Part shown: in pieces, positions 22,373-29,056 of the stretch | Layout: each line of letters opens with the position of its first letter | Position numbering within the stretch: position 1 is the stretch's first letter | From: an uncultured Clostridium sp. | GTDB lineage: Bacteria; Bacillota; Clostridia; TANB77; CAG-508 | Direction of reading: 5' to 3' | DNA: 29,056 nt | NCBI GenBank assembly: GCA_946495905.1 | Contig: CAMMEP010000008.1 | Location: forward strand, 1 to 29,056 | Made by a program: the position numbers and the translations under genes | Notes under the pieces: model-generated | What the model saw: only the letters and a program-made list of their open reading frames with translations | What the model was told of the DNA's origin: nothing | Database searches by the model: none

Positions 22373-23573
22373 CCAATTTATGATATACTTTTTTACCTTT
22401 TCTTAAAATGGCATATCCCTCTTTAAAATCATTATCTGATAAAACATAATTAACATCCGAAACTTTTTCATCATTCAATGTAATACCACCTTGATTAATA
22501 AGTGTTCTTGCTTGTCCTTTAGAAGGAGCCATACCTGCGGTAATAATAGCATCTAAAATAGAAATGTTTGCATCTACCTTAGATGTTGGCATATTTTCTA
22601 GAGAACCTTGTCCTTCAAATAATGCTTTAGCGGCTTCTTCTGCTTTTTTTGCTTCTTCTTCATCATGAATTAATTTTGTTATTTCAAATGCAGCTACTTT
22701 TTTAGCTTCATTAATTTGTTCATCTTTTAAACTAGATAATCTATTTACTTCTTCCATTGGTAAGAAAGTAAGAAGAGATAATACGGTTTTTACATCTGCG
22801 TCATCAATATTTCTCCAGTATTGATAAAATTCATATGGAGATGTTTTGGATGCGTCTAACCATAAAGCACCTTTTTCTGTTTTTCCCATTTTCTTTCCTT
22901 CTTTGGTAGTAAGAAGTTTAAAAGTTAATCCATAAGAATCAGAATGCCCCACTCTTCTAATTAAATCAACACCACCTAGAATGTTAGACCATTGGTCATT
23001 TCCACCCATTTGAAGTTTGCAACCATAGGTATTGTATAAATGTAAGAAATCATATGATTGCATAAGCATATAGCCAAGTTCAAAAAAGGTTAAACCACGT
23101 TCCATTCTTTGTTTATAACATTCTGCTGCAAGCATTTTATTAACAGAAAATAAAGAACCAATATCTCTCATGAATTCAACAAAGTTTAAATTTAAAAGCC
23201 AATCAGCATTATTTACAATGATGGCACCATTATCTCCTTCAAAACTAATAAATTTAGAAAGTTGCTTTTTAAAACATTCTACATTATGGTTAATTTCTTC
23301 TCGAGACATCATTCTTCTCATATCGGTTTTTCCAGAAGGGTCGCCAATTGTTGCTGTACCTCCACCAATTAAAATGATAGGTTTATGACCAGCTTTTTGC
23401 ATTTGAGCAGCTACCATCATAGAAACAAAGTGACCAACATGTAAGCTATCTGCGGTTGGATCAAAACCAATATAGAATGGAATAGAGCTATTATCTAAAA
23501 CATCTTTTATTTCCTCATGCGTTATTTGTTCAATATAGCCTCTTTCCATTAATTCTTCAAATATTTTTGACAT
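22365..23573 (-). CDS. tyrS: Tyrosyl-tRNA synthetase
   Basis: Charges tRNA-Tyr with tyrosine in the cytosol. It is a 402-residue class I synthetase of normal length. The HIGH motif is HVGH (45-48) after FYIGFDPTADSL, the KMSKS loop is KMGKT (228-232) as in bacterial TyrRS, and tyrosine-binding residues lie in YDFLHLYNTYGCKLQMGGNDQW (split here: YDFLHLY, QMGGNDQW). A C-terminal S4 RNA-binding domain (about 335-400) contains SKGQARTLINQGGI. The ATG has SD GAAAGGA. The leader is only about 33 bases to the predicted start, so there is no room for a T-box riboswitch, which often controls tyrS in Firmicutes. It is transcribed divergently from lepA. Confidence 0.96.
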   Translation of the reverse strand: MSKIFEELMERGYIEQITHEEIKDVLDNSSIPFYIGFDPTADSLHVGHFVSMMVAAQMQKAGHKPIILIGGGTATIGDPSGKTDMRRMMSREEINHNVECFKKQLSKFISFEGDNGAIIVNNADWLLNLNFVEFMRDIGSLFSVNKMLAAECYKQRMERGLTFFELGYMLMQSYDFLHLYNTYGCKLQMGGNDQWSNILGGVDLIRRVGHSDSYGLTFKLLTTKEGKKMGKTEKGALWLDASKTSPYEFYQYWRNIDDADVKTVLSLLTFLPMEEVNRLSSLKDEQINEAKKVAAFEITKLIHDEEEAKKAEEAAKALFEGQGSLENMPTSKVDANISILDAIITAGMAPSKGQARTLINQGGITLNDEKVSDVNYVLSDNDFKEGYAILRKGKKVYHKLEK

Positions 23574-23612
23574 ATAATCATTCCTTTCTCGTTATACTGT
23601 AAAGTTGAATCT

Positions 23613-23642
23613 ATTGTATCACAGAATAATAAGTTTTTTCAA
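23613..23642 (-). promoter_or_regulatory. tyrS promoter
   Basis: On the minus strand TTGAAA (23642-23637), an 18-base spacer and TACAAT (23618-23613) with TG one base upstream (extended -10). The start is near 23606. Its -35 lies seven bases from the -35 of the divergent lepA promoter. Confidence 0.65.
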
Positions 23643-23649
23643 TGTTTTG

Positions 23650-23678
23650 TTGACAAAAATTAACAAAATCAATATAAT
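23650..23678 (+). promoter_or_regulatory. lepA promoter, consensus sigma-A
   Basis: TTGACA (23650-23655), exactly 17 bases, TATAAT (23673-23678): a perfect consensus promoter. The predicted start is near 23685, about 20 bases before ATG 23704 and so leaving room for the SD AAAGGAG. Confidence 0.88.
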
Positions 23679-23703
23679 TAAACAAGTAGAAAAGGAGAAA
23701 TTT

Positions 23704-25515
23704 ATGCAAGACAGAAAAAACTTTATTAGAAATTTTAGTATAATAGCACATATCGATCATGGAAAATCCACATTAGCAGACCGATTAATTGAAATGACAG
23801 GTGTGCTTTCTAGTCGTGAAATGGAAAGTCAAGTATTAGATAATATGGATATTGAACGTGAAAGAGGAATTACGATAAAATCCCAAGCAGTAAAGATGAC
23901 ATATAAAGCAAAAGATGGAAATGAGTATGAACTTAATTTAATAGATACTCCAGGGCATGTCGATTTTAATTATGAGGTATCAAGAAGTTTAGCCGCATGT
24001 GATGGCGCTATTCTAGTAGTGGATAGCACACAAGGAGTAGAGGCACAAACGTTAGCAAATGTGTATTTGGCAATTGATAACAATTTGGAAATATTACCTG
24101 TTATTAATAAAGTGGATTTACCAAATGCAAGACCAGAAGAAGTAAAAAAGGAAATTGAAGACATTATCGGAATTCCAGCAGAAGATGCACCTTGCATTTC
24201 AGCGAAAACAGGACTTAATGTGGACGAGGTATTAGAAAGAATTGTAACCGATTTGCCAGCTCCAACAGGAAATGAAAATGCAGAACTAAAATGCTTAATA
24301 TTCGATTCCATTTATAATGATTATAAAGGAGCTATTGCTTATGTTCGAGTAAAAGATGGAACAGTAAAAGTAGGAGACGAAATTCTTCTTATGGCTAGTA
24401 AAAAATCATTTACTGTAACAGAGGTGGGATATTTTGAACCAGGAGCATATTCTCCATGTGAAAAATTGCAAGCAGGAGAGGTTGGTTATATAGCTGCAAG
24501 CATCAAGAGTTTATCCGATATTCGAGTAGGAGATACCATTACATTAAAGGATAAGCCTGCACCAGAACCACTTCCTGGATATAAAAAGGTAAATCCTATG
24601 GTATATTGTGGAATTTATCCAGTAGATGGTAGCGATTACGAGAATTTAAAAGTAGCACTAGAAAAATTGAAATTAAATGATGCTGCGTTAGAATATGAGC
24701 CAGAATCTTCTGGAGCGTTAGGATTCGGATTTCGATGTGGTTTTTTAGGACTACTACATTTAGAAATTATTGAAGAGAGATTAGATAGAGAATTTGATTT
24801 AAGCTTAATAACAACAGCACCATCCGTTATTTACAAAGTGCATAAAACAGATGGTGAGGTAATAGAACTCTATAATCCATCCGATTTACCACCAACAAGC
24901 GAAATTTCTTATATGGAAGAGCCAATGGTAACAGCAGAAATATTGTCGCCAAAAGAATTTGTTGGAAACATAATGGAAATTTGTCAAAATAGACGTGGTA
25001 TTTATATTGATATGAAATATCTTGATGAAAACAGAGTAACGTTAATTTACGAAATGCCACTTAATGAAATTATATATGATTTCTTTGACCAATTAAAATC
25101 TAGAACAAAAGGGTATGCTTCTTTTGATTATGAATTTAAAGAATATAAAAAATCAGAATTAGTAAAACTAGATATTCATGTGAATGGAGAGCCAGTGGAT
25201 GCCCTTTCATTTATTGTTCATAAAGACAATAGCTATGAACGTGGAAGAAAAATGGTAGAAAAATTAAAAACAGTTATTCCAAGACAATTATTCATTATCC
25301 CAATACAAGCAGTAATTGGTGGAAAAGTAATTGCAAGAGAGACTATTTCTGCATTAAGAAAGGATGTACTTGCAAAATGTTATGGAGGAGATATTACCAG
25401 AAAGAAGAAATTATTAGAAAAACAAAAACGTGGAAAAAAGAAAATGAGACAAATTGGAAATGTAGAAATTCCACAAGAAGCGTTTTTAAGTGTACTTAAG
25501 CTAGATGAGGAGTAG
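23704..25515 (+). CDS. lepA: Elongation factor 4 (LepA), ribosome-associated GTPase
   Basis: A translational GTPase of 603 residues, the standard LepA length. The P-loop is AHIDHGKST (15-23), the switch II region DTPGHVDF (81-88), and NKVDLP gives the G4 motif. The LepA-specific C-terminal domain is present, ending in KKLLEKQKRGKKKMRQIG and IPQEAFLSVLKLD. It acts on ribosomes, and proposed roles include back-translocation and initiation or assembly. The frame is open upstream to 23605, but the family start MQDRKNFIRNFSIIAHIDHG begins at ATG 23704, which has AAAGGAG eight bases upstream and follows a consensus promoter; a longer form would begin upstream of the promoter. The next gene starts three bases after its stop. 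Confidence 0.97.
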   Translation: MQDRKNFIRNFSIIAHIDHGKSTLADRLIEMTGVLSSREMESQVLDNMDIERERGITIKSQAVKMTYKAKDGNEYELNLIDTPGHVDFNYEVSRSLAACDGAILVVDSTQGVEAQTLANVYLAIDNNLEILPVINKVDLPNARPEEVKKEIEDIIGIPAEDAPCISAKTGLNVDEVLERIVTDLPAPTGNENAELKCLIFDSIYNDYKGAIAYVRVKDGTVKVGDEILLMASKKSFTVTEVGYFEPGAYSPCEKLQAGEVGYIAASIKSLSDIRVGDTITLKDKPAPEPLPGYKKVNPMVYCGIYPVDGSDYENLKVALEKLKLNDAALEYEPESSGALGFGFRCGFLGLLHLEIIEERLDREFDLSLITTAPSVIYKVHKTDGEVIELYNPSDLPPTSEISYMEEPMVTAEILSPKEFVGNIMEICQNRRGIYIDMKYLDENRVTLIYEMPLNEIIYDFFDQLKSRTKGYASFDYEFKEYKKSELVKLDIHVNGEPVDALSFIVHKDNSYERGRKMVEKLKTVIPRQLFIIPIQAVIGGKVIARETISALRKDVLAKCYGGDITRKKKLLEKQKRGKKKMRQIGNVEIPQEAFLSVLKLDEE

Positions 25516-25518
25516 AAA

Positions 25519-26199
25519 ATGATAGATTTGTCTAATCTTAGATTGAAAATTGAAAAATACAATGACGAAATCTTCGAAAAAGAAGAAATAAGAAAACAAA
25601 ATAAAGAACTATCCTTTCAAATAGTAGAAGGAAGTATACCAATTATCGTATCTGCACCACATTGTGTTATACAAACAAGAGAAGGAAAAATGAAATCAAA
25701 AGAAGGAGAAACTGGAGCAATTGTACAATTATTAGCGAAAAGAACAAAATGTTATGCTATTTACAAAACTTATCATAATAATGATGATGCCAATTATGAT
25801 ATTACCAATAATCCTTATAAAGAGGAGTTAAAAAATATTATTATAACAAAGAACATAAAATTGCTTATAGATATACATGGTGCAAGAAATGAAAATGATT
25901 TTGATATTGATATTGGCACAGATAATGGAATAAATGTTCAAAATAATGCCGAATTGATAAATGTTTTAAAAAATTGTTTGAAAAGCCATGGAATAGAGAA
26001 TATAAAAGAAAATGAAAAATTTAAAGCCAGTTCTCCTCATACTATAAGTAAATATATTTCTGAAACTACAAATATCCCATGCATACAATTAGAAGTTGCG
26101 GGAAGGTATCGTTATATTGAAAATATAGAAGGAATAGAAAAGCTATTAAATGCATTAAGCGAATTTATTGGTATGATTATGCTAGAAGGCAAAGATTAA
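25519..26199 (+). CDS. N-formylglutamate amidohydrolase-like zinc hydrolase
   Basis: A 226-residue cytosolic protein that matches the N-formylglutamate amidohydrolase (HutG/FGase) superfamily. Likely zinc and catalytic residues are His48 in VSAPHC, Glu62/Glu64 in KEGETGA, Asp118-x-His120 in IDIHGA, and Glu192 with Arg196/Arg198 in QLEVAGRYRY. Known members hydrolyse N-formylglutamate or related N-acyl amino acids; this one is outside any histidine-degradation operon, so the substrate may differ. The ATG is three bases after the lepA stop, and its SD (GAGGAG) lies inside the lepA coding end, so translation is probably coupled. Confidence in the family is good; confidence in the substrate is low. 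Confidence 0.72.
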   Translation: MIDLSNLRLKIEKYNDEIFEKEEIRKQNKELSFQIVEGSIPIIVSAPHCVIQTREGKMKSKEGETGAIVQLLAKRTKCYAIYKTYHNNDDANYDITNNPYKEELKNIIITKNIKLLIDIHGARNENDFDIDIGTDNGINVQNNAELINVLKNCLKSHGIENIKENEKFKASSPHTISKYISETTNIPCIQLEVAGRYRYIENIEGIEKLLNALSEFIGMIMLEGKD

Positions 26200-26230
26200 T
26201 ATCATTGTAATCAATAAAATATGGAATTAG

Positions 26231-26241
26231 AAGGAATGTGA
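26231..26241 (+). promoter_or_regulatory. Ribosome binding site AAGGAATGTGA with start-stop ATG TGA
   Basis: AAGGA followed by ATGTGA (26236-26241), six bases before ATG 26248. It has the same arrangement as at 17598-17613 and 27048-27060. Confidence 0.5.
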
Positions 26242-26247
26242 TAAATA

Positions 26248-27015
26248 ATGAAAGAAGAGTATCAAGATCAAGTAGAAGGAAGAAATGCTGTATTAGAACT
26301 TTTGGAGTCTAATAGAGATATTAACAAAATTTATATTGCAGAAGGGGAAAAGCATGGCTCCATTCATAAAATTATAGCATTAGCAAAACAGAGAAAGATT
26401 GTTATAAATGAAATAGGAAGAGCAAAATTAAATTCTATGTCACAAACAGAAAATAATCAAGGGGTTATTGCTGTCGTTCCTCCATTTAACTATTGTGAAA
26501 TAGAGGACATCTTAGCAGTTTCCAAAGAAAAAAATACGAAACCATTTATTCTAATTTTAGATGGTATAGAAGATCCTCATAATTTAGGCTCTATTATAAG
26601 AACTGCAGAAACCGCTGGAGTAGATGGAATTATCATTCCAAAAAGAAGAGCAGCTGGCGTAAATAGCACCGTAGCAAAAGTGTCTGCTGGTGCAGTGGAA
26701 TATATGAAAATAGCAAGAGTAAATAACATTAATGAAGCAATTAACACATTAAAAAAAGGGGATGTTTGGATTTGCGGAACAGATATGAATACAGATAAAT
26801 ACTATTATGAAGAAGATTTTACTGGTGGTATTGGTATTGTAATAGGAAGTGAAGGTTTTGGAATGAGCAGATTAGTAAAAGAAAATTGTGACTTCCTAGT
26901 AAAAATCCCAATGCAAGGAAAAATTACATCCTTAAATGCATCTGTATCAGCAGGAATCGTGATGTATGAAGTGGTGAAGCAAAGAAGCAGTTTAGCAAAA
27001 CAAACTACCTTTTGA
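26248..27015 (+). CDS. rlmB: TrmH/RlmB-family rRNA 2'-O-ribose methyltransferase
   Basis: A 255-residue SPOUT-fold, SAM-dependent methyltransferase. An N-terminal L30e-like substrate-binding domain (about 8-80; VEGRNAVLELL) is followed by SPOUT motifs: motif 1 in LDGIEDPHNLGSIIRTAE (with Asn112), motif 2 IVIGSEGFGM (197-206) and motif 3 SLNASVS (228-234). These match RlmB, which methylates G2251 of 23S rRNA, although TrmH-family paralogs modify other rRNA sites and the symbol is a best guess. SD AAGGAATGTGA precedes the ATG. It lies between an FGase-like gene and an exoprotein gene, not in the usual cysS-mrnC neighbourhood. Confidence 0.88.
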   Translation: MKEEYQDQVEGRNAVLELLESNRDINKIYIAEGEKHGSIHKIIALAKQRKIVINEIGRAKLNSMSQTENNQGVIAVVPPFNYCEIEDILAVSKEKNTKPFILILDGIEDPHNLGSIIRTAETAGVDGIIIPKRRAAGVNSTVAKVSAGAVEYMKIARVNNINEAINTLKKGDVWICGTDMNTDKYYYEEDFTGGIGIVIGSEGFGMSRLVKENCDFLVKIPMQGKITSLNASVSAGIVMYEVVKQRSSLAKQTTF

Positions 27016-27047
27016 GTTATTAAAATGGCAAGATTTGTGCTTTTTAA

Positions 27048-27060
27048 GAAAGGAATGTGA
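27048..27060 (+). promoter_or_regulatory. Ribosome binding site GAAAGGAATGTGA with start-stop ATG TGA
   Basis: GAAAGGA followed by ATGTGA (27055-27060), six bases before ATG 27067. It is the third copy of this arrangement and supports the ATG over TTG 27064 as start. Confidence 0.5.
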
Positions 27061-27066
27061 GAATTG

Positions 27067-28638
27067 ATGAGAAAAAAGAAGTTTTTAATTATTGTACCAA
27101 TTGTTGTTATATTAATAGTAGCAGCAGTGATAGCAGTTCTGTATTTTACCACAGATTTATTTAAGCCAACAAACGATTTATTTTGGAAGTATTTTGCACA
27201 AAATCAGGATATTATTTCTATTTTAGCAAATGATAATAATACGATACAATCGCAATTTAAGCAGAATAATACGTATACTTCTAGTGGAAATTTATCTTTT
27301 GTAATGGAACAAGGAGAGAATAGTTCTAAACAATTTACAGTAGAAACCACTTCTAGACATGATGTTAACACAGGTAGAACATATGCGGATGCAACTTTAA
27401 AAAATGGCGATATTGATTTATTTCAAGTTTCCTATATTAACAGTGAGGATATTTATGCAATAAAATGCGATGAAGTCTTTGCAAATTATGTAGGAATTAG
27501 AAATTCGGGATTAAAAGAATTAGCTACCAATTATGGAATAGAGAATGTAAATAATATTCCAGATAGTTTCAATGTAAATGATTTTATCAATGCTATGGAA
27601 ATTACAGAAGCACAAAAACAACATATATTGGATACATATTTGCCAATCATACAAAATAGAATTTTGGAAGAACAATATACAAAAACAAATGAACAAATTC
27701 AAATAGAAGGAAATTCCTATTCTGCAAATGTATATACAGTACAATTAACAGGAGAAAATGCAAAACAAATTATAATAGATTGTTTAAATACATTAAAATC
27801 CGATACGGAAACATTAGTATTAATTAGTAATAAGTTATCAACTATTGGATTTGGAATTGAATATACAGATATTACGAATCTTACCACTAGAATAGATGAG
27901 ATGTTACAACAAATTGGACAATTATCAATAGAAAATCCTGTACGTATTTCTATTTATGAAGCGGATAGAGAAACCATAAGAACTGTCTTTGCAATAGAAA
28001 ATAGTATAAGTATTACTTATGATAGAACAGAGACTGTATCTGCATTAACAATAGAGGGAACACAAATGAGTGATTATTTGAGCTTGAATGCTAATGGAGA
28101 ATCAGGAGCTTCTAATATAATTACAGGAGATAGTAACGGAGAAAATGTAGATGAATCTGAAAATGTGAATACAATCGCAGCAGATAGCAATGAAAATCAA
28201 GGCGCAAATGAAATAATTGATTTAACTAGTCAAGAAAATATGGATACATCTATAACATCACAACTTATAATTAGAAAAAGTAAAAACAATAATTTAACCA
28301 CAAATACAGTACAAATTATTCCAGATATTGCAGATAGCAATACAAATATTCTATTAGAATGGAATAAGAGTAATGTACAAAATGATACAATTAGTAATTC
28401 TTATCTTATTATATTAAATACAAATACTAATGAAAATACAGAAACTATTACAATCAGTTACAATAATACAATTGCAAAGGTAGACCAAGTGGAAGAAATT
28501 CAAGAATTAACAAATGCCAATACAGCGATTGCTAATAATTATAGTGCAGAAGAGTTTACTAATTTTATAAATAGTTGGTCAACTATATTTTCAAAAAGAT
28601 TAACAGAGAAAATGGCTCTTTTAGGATTTGAAATTTAA
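27067..28638 (+). CDS. Membrane-anchored exoprotein of unknown function
   Basis: I do not recognise this 523-residue protein with certainty. A lysine-rich start (MRKKK) and a hydrophobic segment (about 6-27) make an uncleaved anchor or signal, then YFTTDLFKPTNDLFWKYFAQ, then an extracytoplasmic part rich in Asn, Thr, Ser and Gln with only two or so cysteines. Residues about 340-400 are a low-complexity acidic Asn/Ser/Glu linker, followed by a second folded region ending in FINSWSTIFSKRLTEKM. Proteins of this layout are common in uncultured Clostridia, and DUF6583 is a family I would test first, from memory only. ATG 27067 is chosen over TTG 27064. It follows rlmB by 51 bases. Possible roles are envelope-related, but nothing proves one. 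Confidence 0.7.
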   Translation: MRKKKFLIIVPIVVILIVAAVIAVLYFTTDLFKPTNDLFWKYFAQNQDIISILANDNNTIQSQFKQNNTYTSSGNLSFVMEQGENSSKQFTVETTSRHDVNTGRTYADATLKNGDIDLFQVSYINSEDIYAIKCDEVFANYVGIRNSGLKELATNYGIENVNNIPDSFNVNDFINAMEITEAQKQHILDTYLPIIQNRILEEQYTKTNEQIQIEGNSYSANVYTVQLTGENAKQIIIDCLNTLKSDTETLVLISNKLSTIGFGIEYTDITNLTTRIDEMLQQIGQLSIENPVRISIYEADRETIRTVFAIENSISITYDRTETVSALTIEGTQMSDYLSLNANGESGASNIITGDSNGENVDESENVNTIAADSNENQGANEIIDLTSQENMDTSITSQLIIRKSKNNNLTTNTVQIIPDIADSNTNILLEWNKSNVQNDTISNSYLIILNTNTNENTETITISYNNTIAKVDQVEEIQELTNANTAIANNYSAEEFTNFINSWSTIFSKRLTEKMALLGFEI

Positions 28639-28678
28639 GTGTTGTGGATTCATAAGTAAATTTAACATTAAATCCTGT

Positions 28679-28713
28679 AGCTCAGAGTGTTTTTGAAGAA
28701 GTCACTCTGGGCT
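28679..28713 (+). terminator. Terminator-like hairpin after the exoprotein gene
   Basis: AGCTCAGAGTG (28679-28689) pairs with CACTCTGGGCT (28703-28713), 11 bp with one G-U. Only TTT follows directly; a longer T-run (TTTTTTT) comes about 20 bases later. It is plausible as the 3' end of the exoprotein transcript. Confidence 0.55.
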
Positions 28714-28808
28714 TTAGAATTAGCCTGTCACTTTTTTTATTACTTGTATGATAATTAGTTATAAAAACTAGTTAACAGAAATTACCAGTAAAAAAATCAA
28801 AAAAAGTA

Positions 28809-28837
28809 TTGACTTAGAAAGATTAAGGTGGTATTAT
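28809..28837 (+). promoter_or_regulatory. Strong promoter P1 with A-tract upstream
   Basis: TTGACT (28809-28814), 17 bases, TATTAT (28832-28837) with TG one base upstream (extended -10). A-tracts at about 28782-28806 resemble an UP element. It forms a tandem pair with P2 at 28951 and resembles rRNA operon promoters. Confidence 0.7.
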
Positions 28838-28843
28838 TAATAA

Positions 28844-28870
28844 TAGCTTCTGGCGAAGCTAATTTTTTAT
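28844..28870 (+). terminator. Minimal intrinsic terminator on the P1 start site
   Basis: TAGCTTC (28844-28850), loop TGGC and GAAGCTA (28855-28861) make a 7-bp stem, followed by ATTTTTTATT. It starts within one or two bases of the predicted P1 start, so P1 transcripts could end after about 27-30 nucleotides. Confidence 0.6.
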
Positions 28871-28950
28871 TATGTAGAGTATAATTTCTATGCGAAAAAT
28901 AGTTTTAAAAAAAATTCTTAAAAAAAACTTAAAAAAATTAAAAAAAACTA

Positions 28951-28980
28951 TTGACAGTATAATATAAATTATGCTAAAAT
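28951..28980 (+). promoter_or_regulatory. Strong promoter P2 with long A-tract UP element
   Basis: TTGACA (28951-28956), 18 bases, TAAAAT (28975-28980) with TG one base upstream (TGcTAAAAT). Positions 28905-28950 consist of phased A-runs, as expected for an UP element. The promoter points out of the window to the right. Confidence 0.78.
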
Positions 28981-28986
28981 ATCACT

Positions 28987-29056
28987 TGTCGTCGACGAGG
29001 ACGATTGAGAACATAAAAAGCACATTGAAAAGTAAACAATAAACTTTGAGAAACCA
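28987..29056 (+). other. Leader resembling the region upstream of an rRNA operon
   Basis: After P2 there is no ORF. A TCGTCGACGA palindrome (28989-28998) is followed by CACATTGAAAAGTAAACAA, which resembles the ATTGAAAA(C/G)T-type sequences found in leaders and spacers of clostridial rRNA operons. The 16S gene itself, if present, lies beyond the right edge. The 28639-29056 gap otherwise holds only the terminators and promoters listed. Confidence 0.5.

Noticed and set aside
23605..23703. Longer N-terminus of LepA from a start at 23605
   Set aside because: It would begin upstream of the consensus promoter, lacks an SD, and the family N-terminus matches ATG 23704 with a good SD.
23574..23703. 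T-box riboswitch upstream of tyrS
   Set aside because: The gap to lepA is too short and no conserved T-box sequence or antiterminator stem is visible.
26805..27152. 115-residue minus-strand ORF
   Set aside because: It is opposite rlmB and the exoprotein start, without SD or recognisable motifs; a shadow of the real genes.

Overview
The window looks like chromosome from a low-GC, Gram-positive-type member of the Clostridia, possibly one of the poorly cultured gut lineages. The reasons are the strongly AT-rich sequence and AT-rich codon use, AAGGAG-type ribosome binding sites, near-consensus sigma-A promoters, single-membrane cell-envelope genes (teichoic-acid-type ABC exporter and CDP-glycerol-type polymerases) and the mix of housekeeping genes. 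No species can be named from the sequence alone.

Layout. Positions 1-1132 are accessory and eroding: the C-terminal part of an AbiEii-family toxin runs in from the left edge, followed by a peptide deformylase pseudogene that lost its central metal-ligand motif. Positions 1201-6130 carry a YtcJ-like amidohydrolase, a cation diffusion facilitator with a duplicated cytosolic domain, a short NOL1/NOP2/Sun RNA methyltransferase bracketed by copies of a palindromic GGGGACAGTCCCC repeat, and a YgjP-like zinc metallopeptidase. A convergent minus-strand pair (6187-8047), a GT4 glycosyltransferase and a PlsC-like acyltransferase overlapping by 26 bases, suggests glycolipid synthesis. A divergent promoter region then leads into a long plus-strand run.

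Positions 8214-22332 are an envelope block: two SDR-fold proteins, a large polytopic membrane protein paired with a polyprenyl-phosphate GT2, a TagG/TagH-like ABC exporter, a GT2-like/glycerophosphotransferase fusion, an IspD/TarI-like cytidylyltransferase fused to an extended SDR, and two more CDP-glycerol-type glycerophosphotransferases. Together they look like the activation, polymerisation and export machinery for a teichoic-acid-like polymer made from a CDP-linked polyol or sugar. Two gaps in this block are filled by large nested inverted repeats. In both, the 5' arm contains the stop codon of the upstream gene and the 3' arm ends just before the next ribosome binding site.

Positions 22332-28638 are mostly housekeeping: a bidirectional terminator, tyrS on the minus strand, then lepA, an N-formylglutamate amidohydrolase-like gene, a TrmH/RlmB-type rRNA methyltransferase and an unrecognised membrane-anchored exoprotein. 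tyrS and lepA diverge from back-to-back promoters. The last 418 bases have no gene. They hold a terminator-like hairpin, two strong tandem promoters with A-tracts, a minimal terminator directly on the first promoter's start site, and a leader that resembles the region upstream of an rRNA operon. I infer that rRNA genes begin just beyond the right edge.

The most unusual items are the two stop-to-SD nested palindromes, the cytidylyltransferase-SDR fusion, the GT2-like domain without a DxD motif, and a repeated AGGAATGTGA translation-start signal that contains a start-stop (ATG TGA) mini-ORF.
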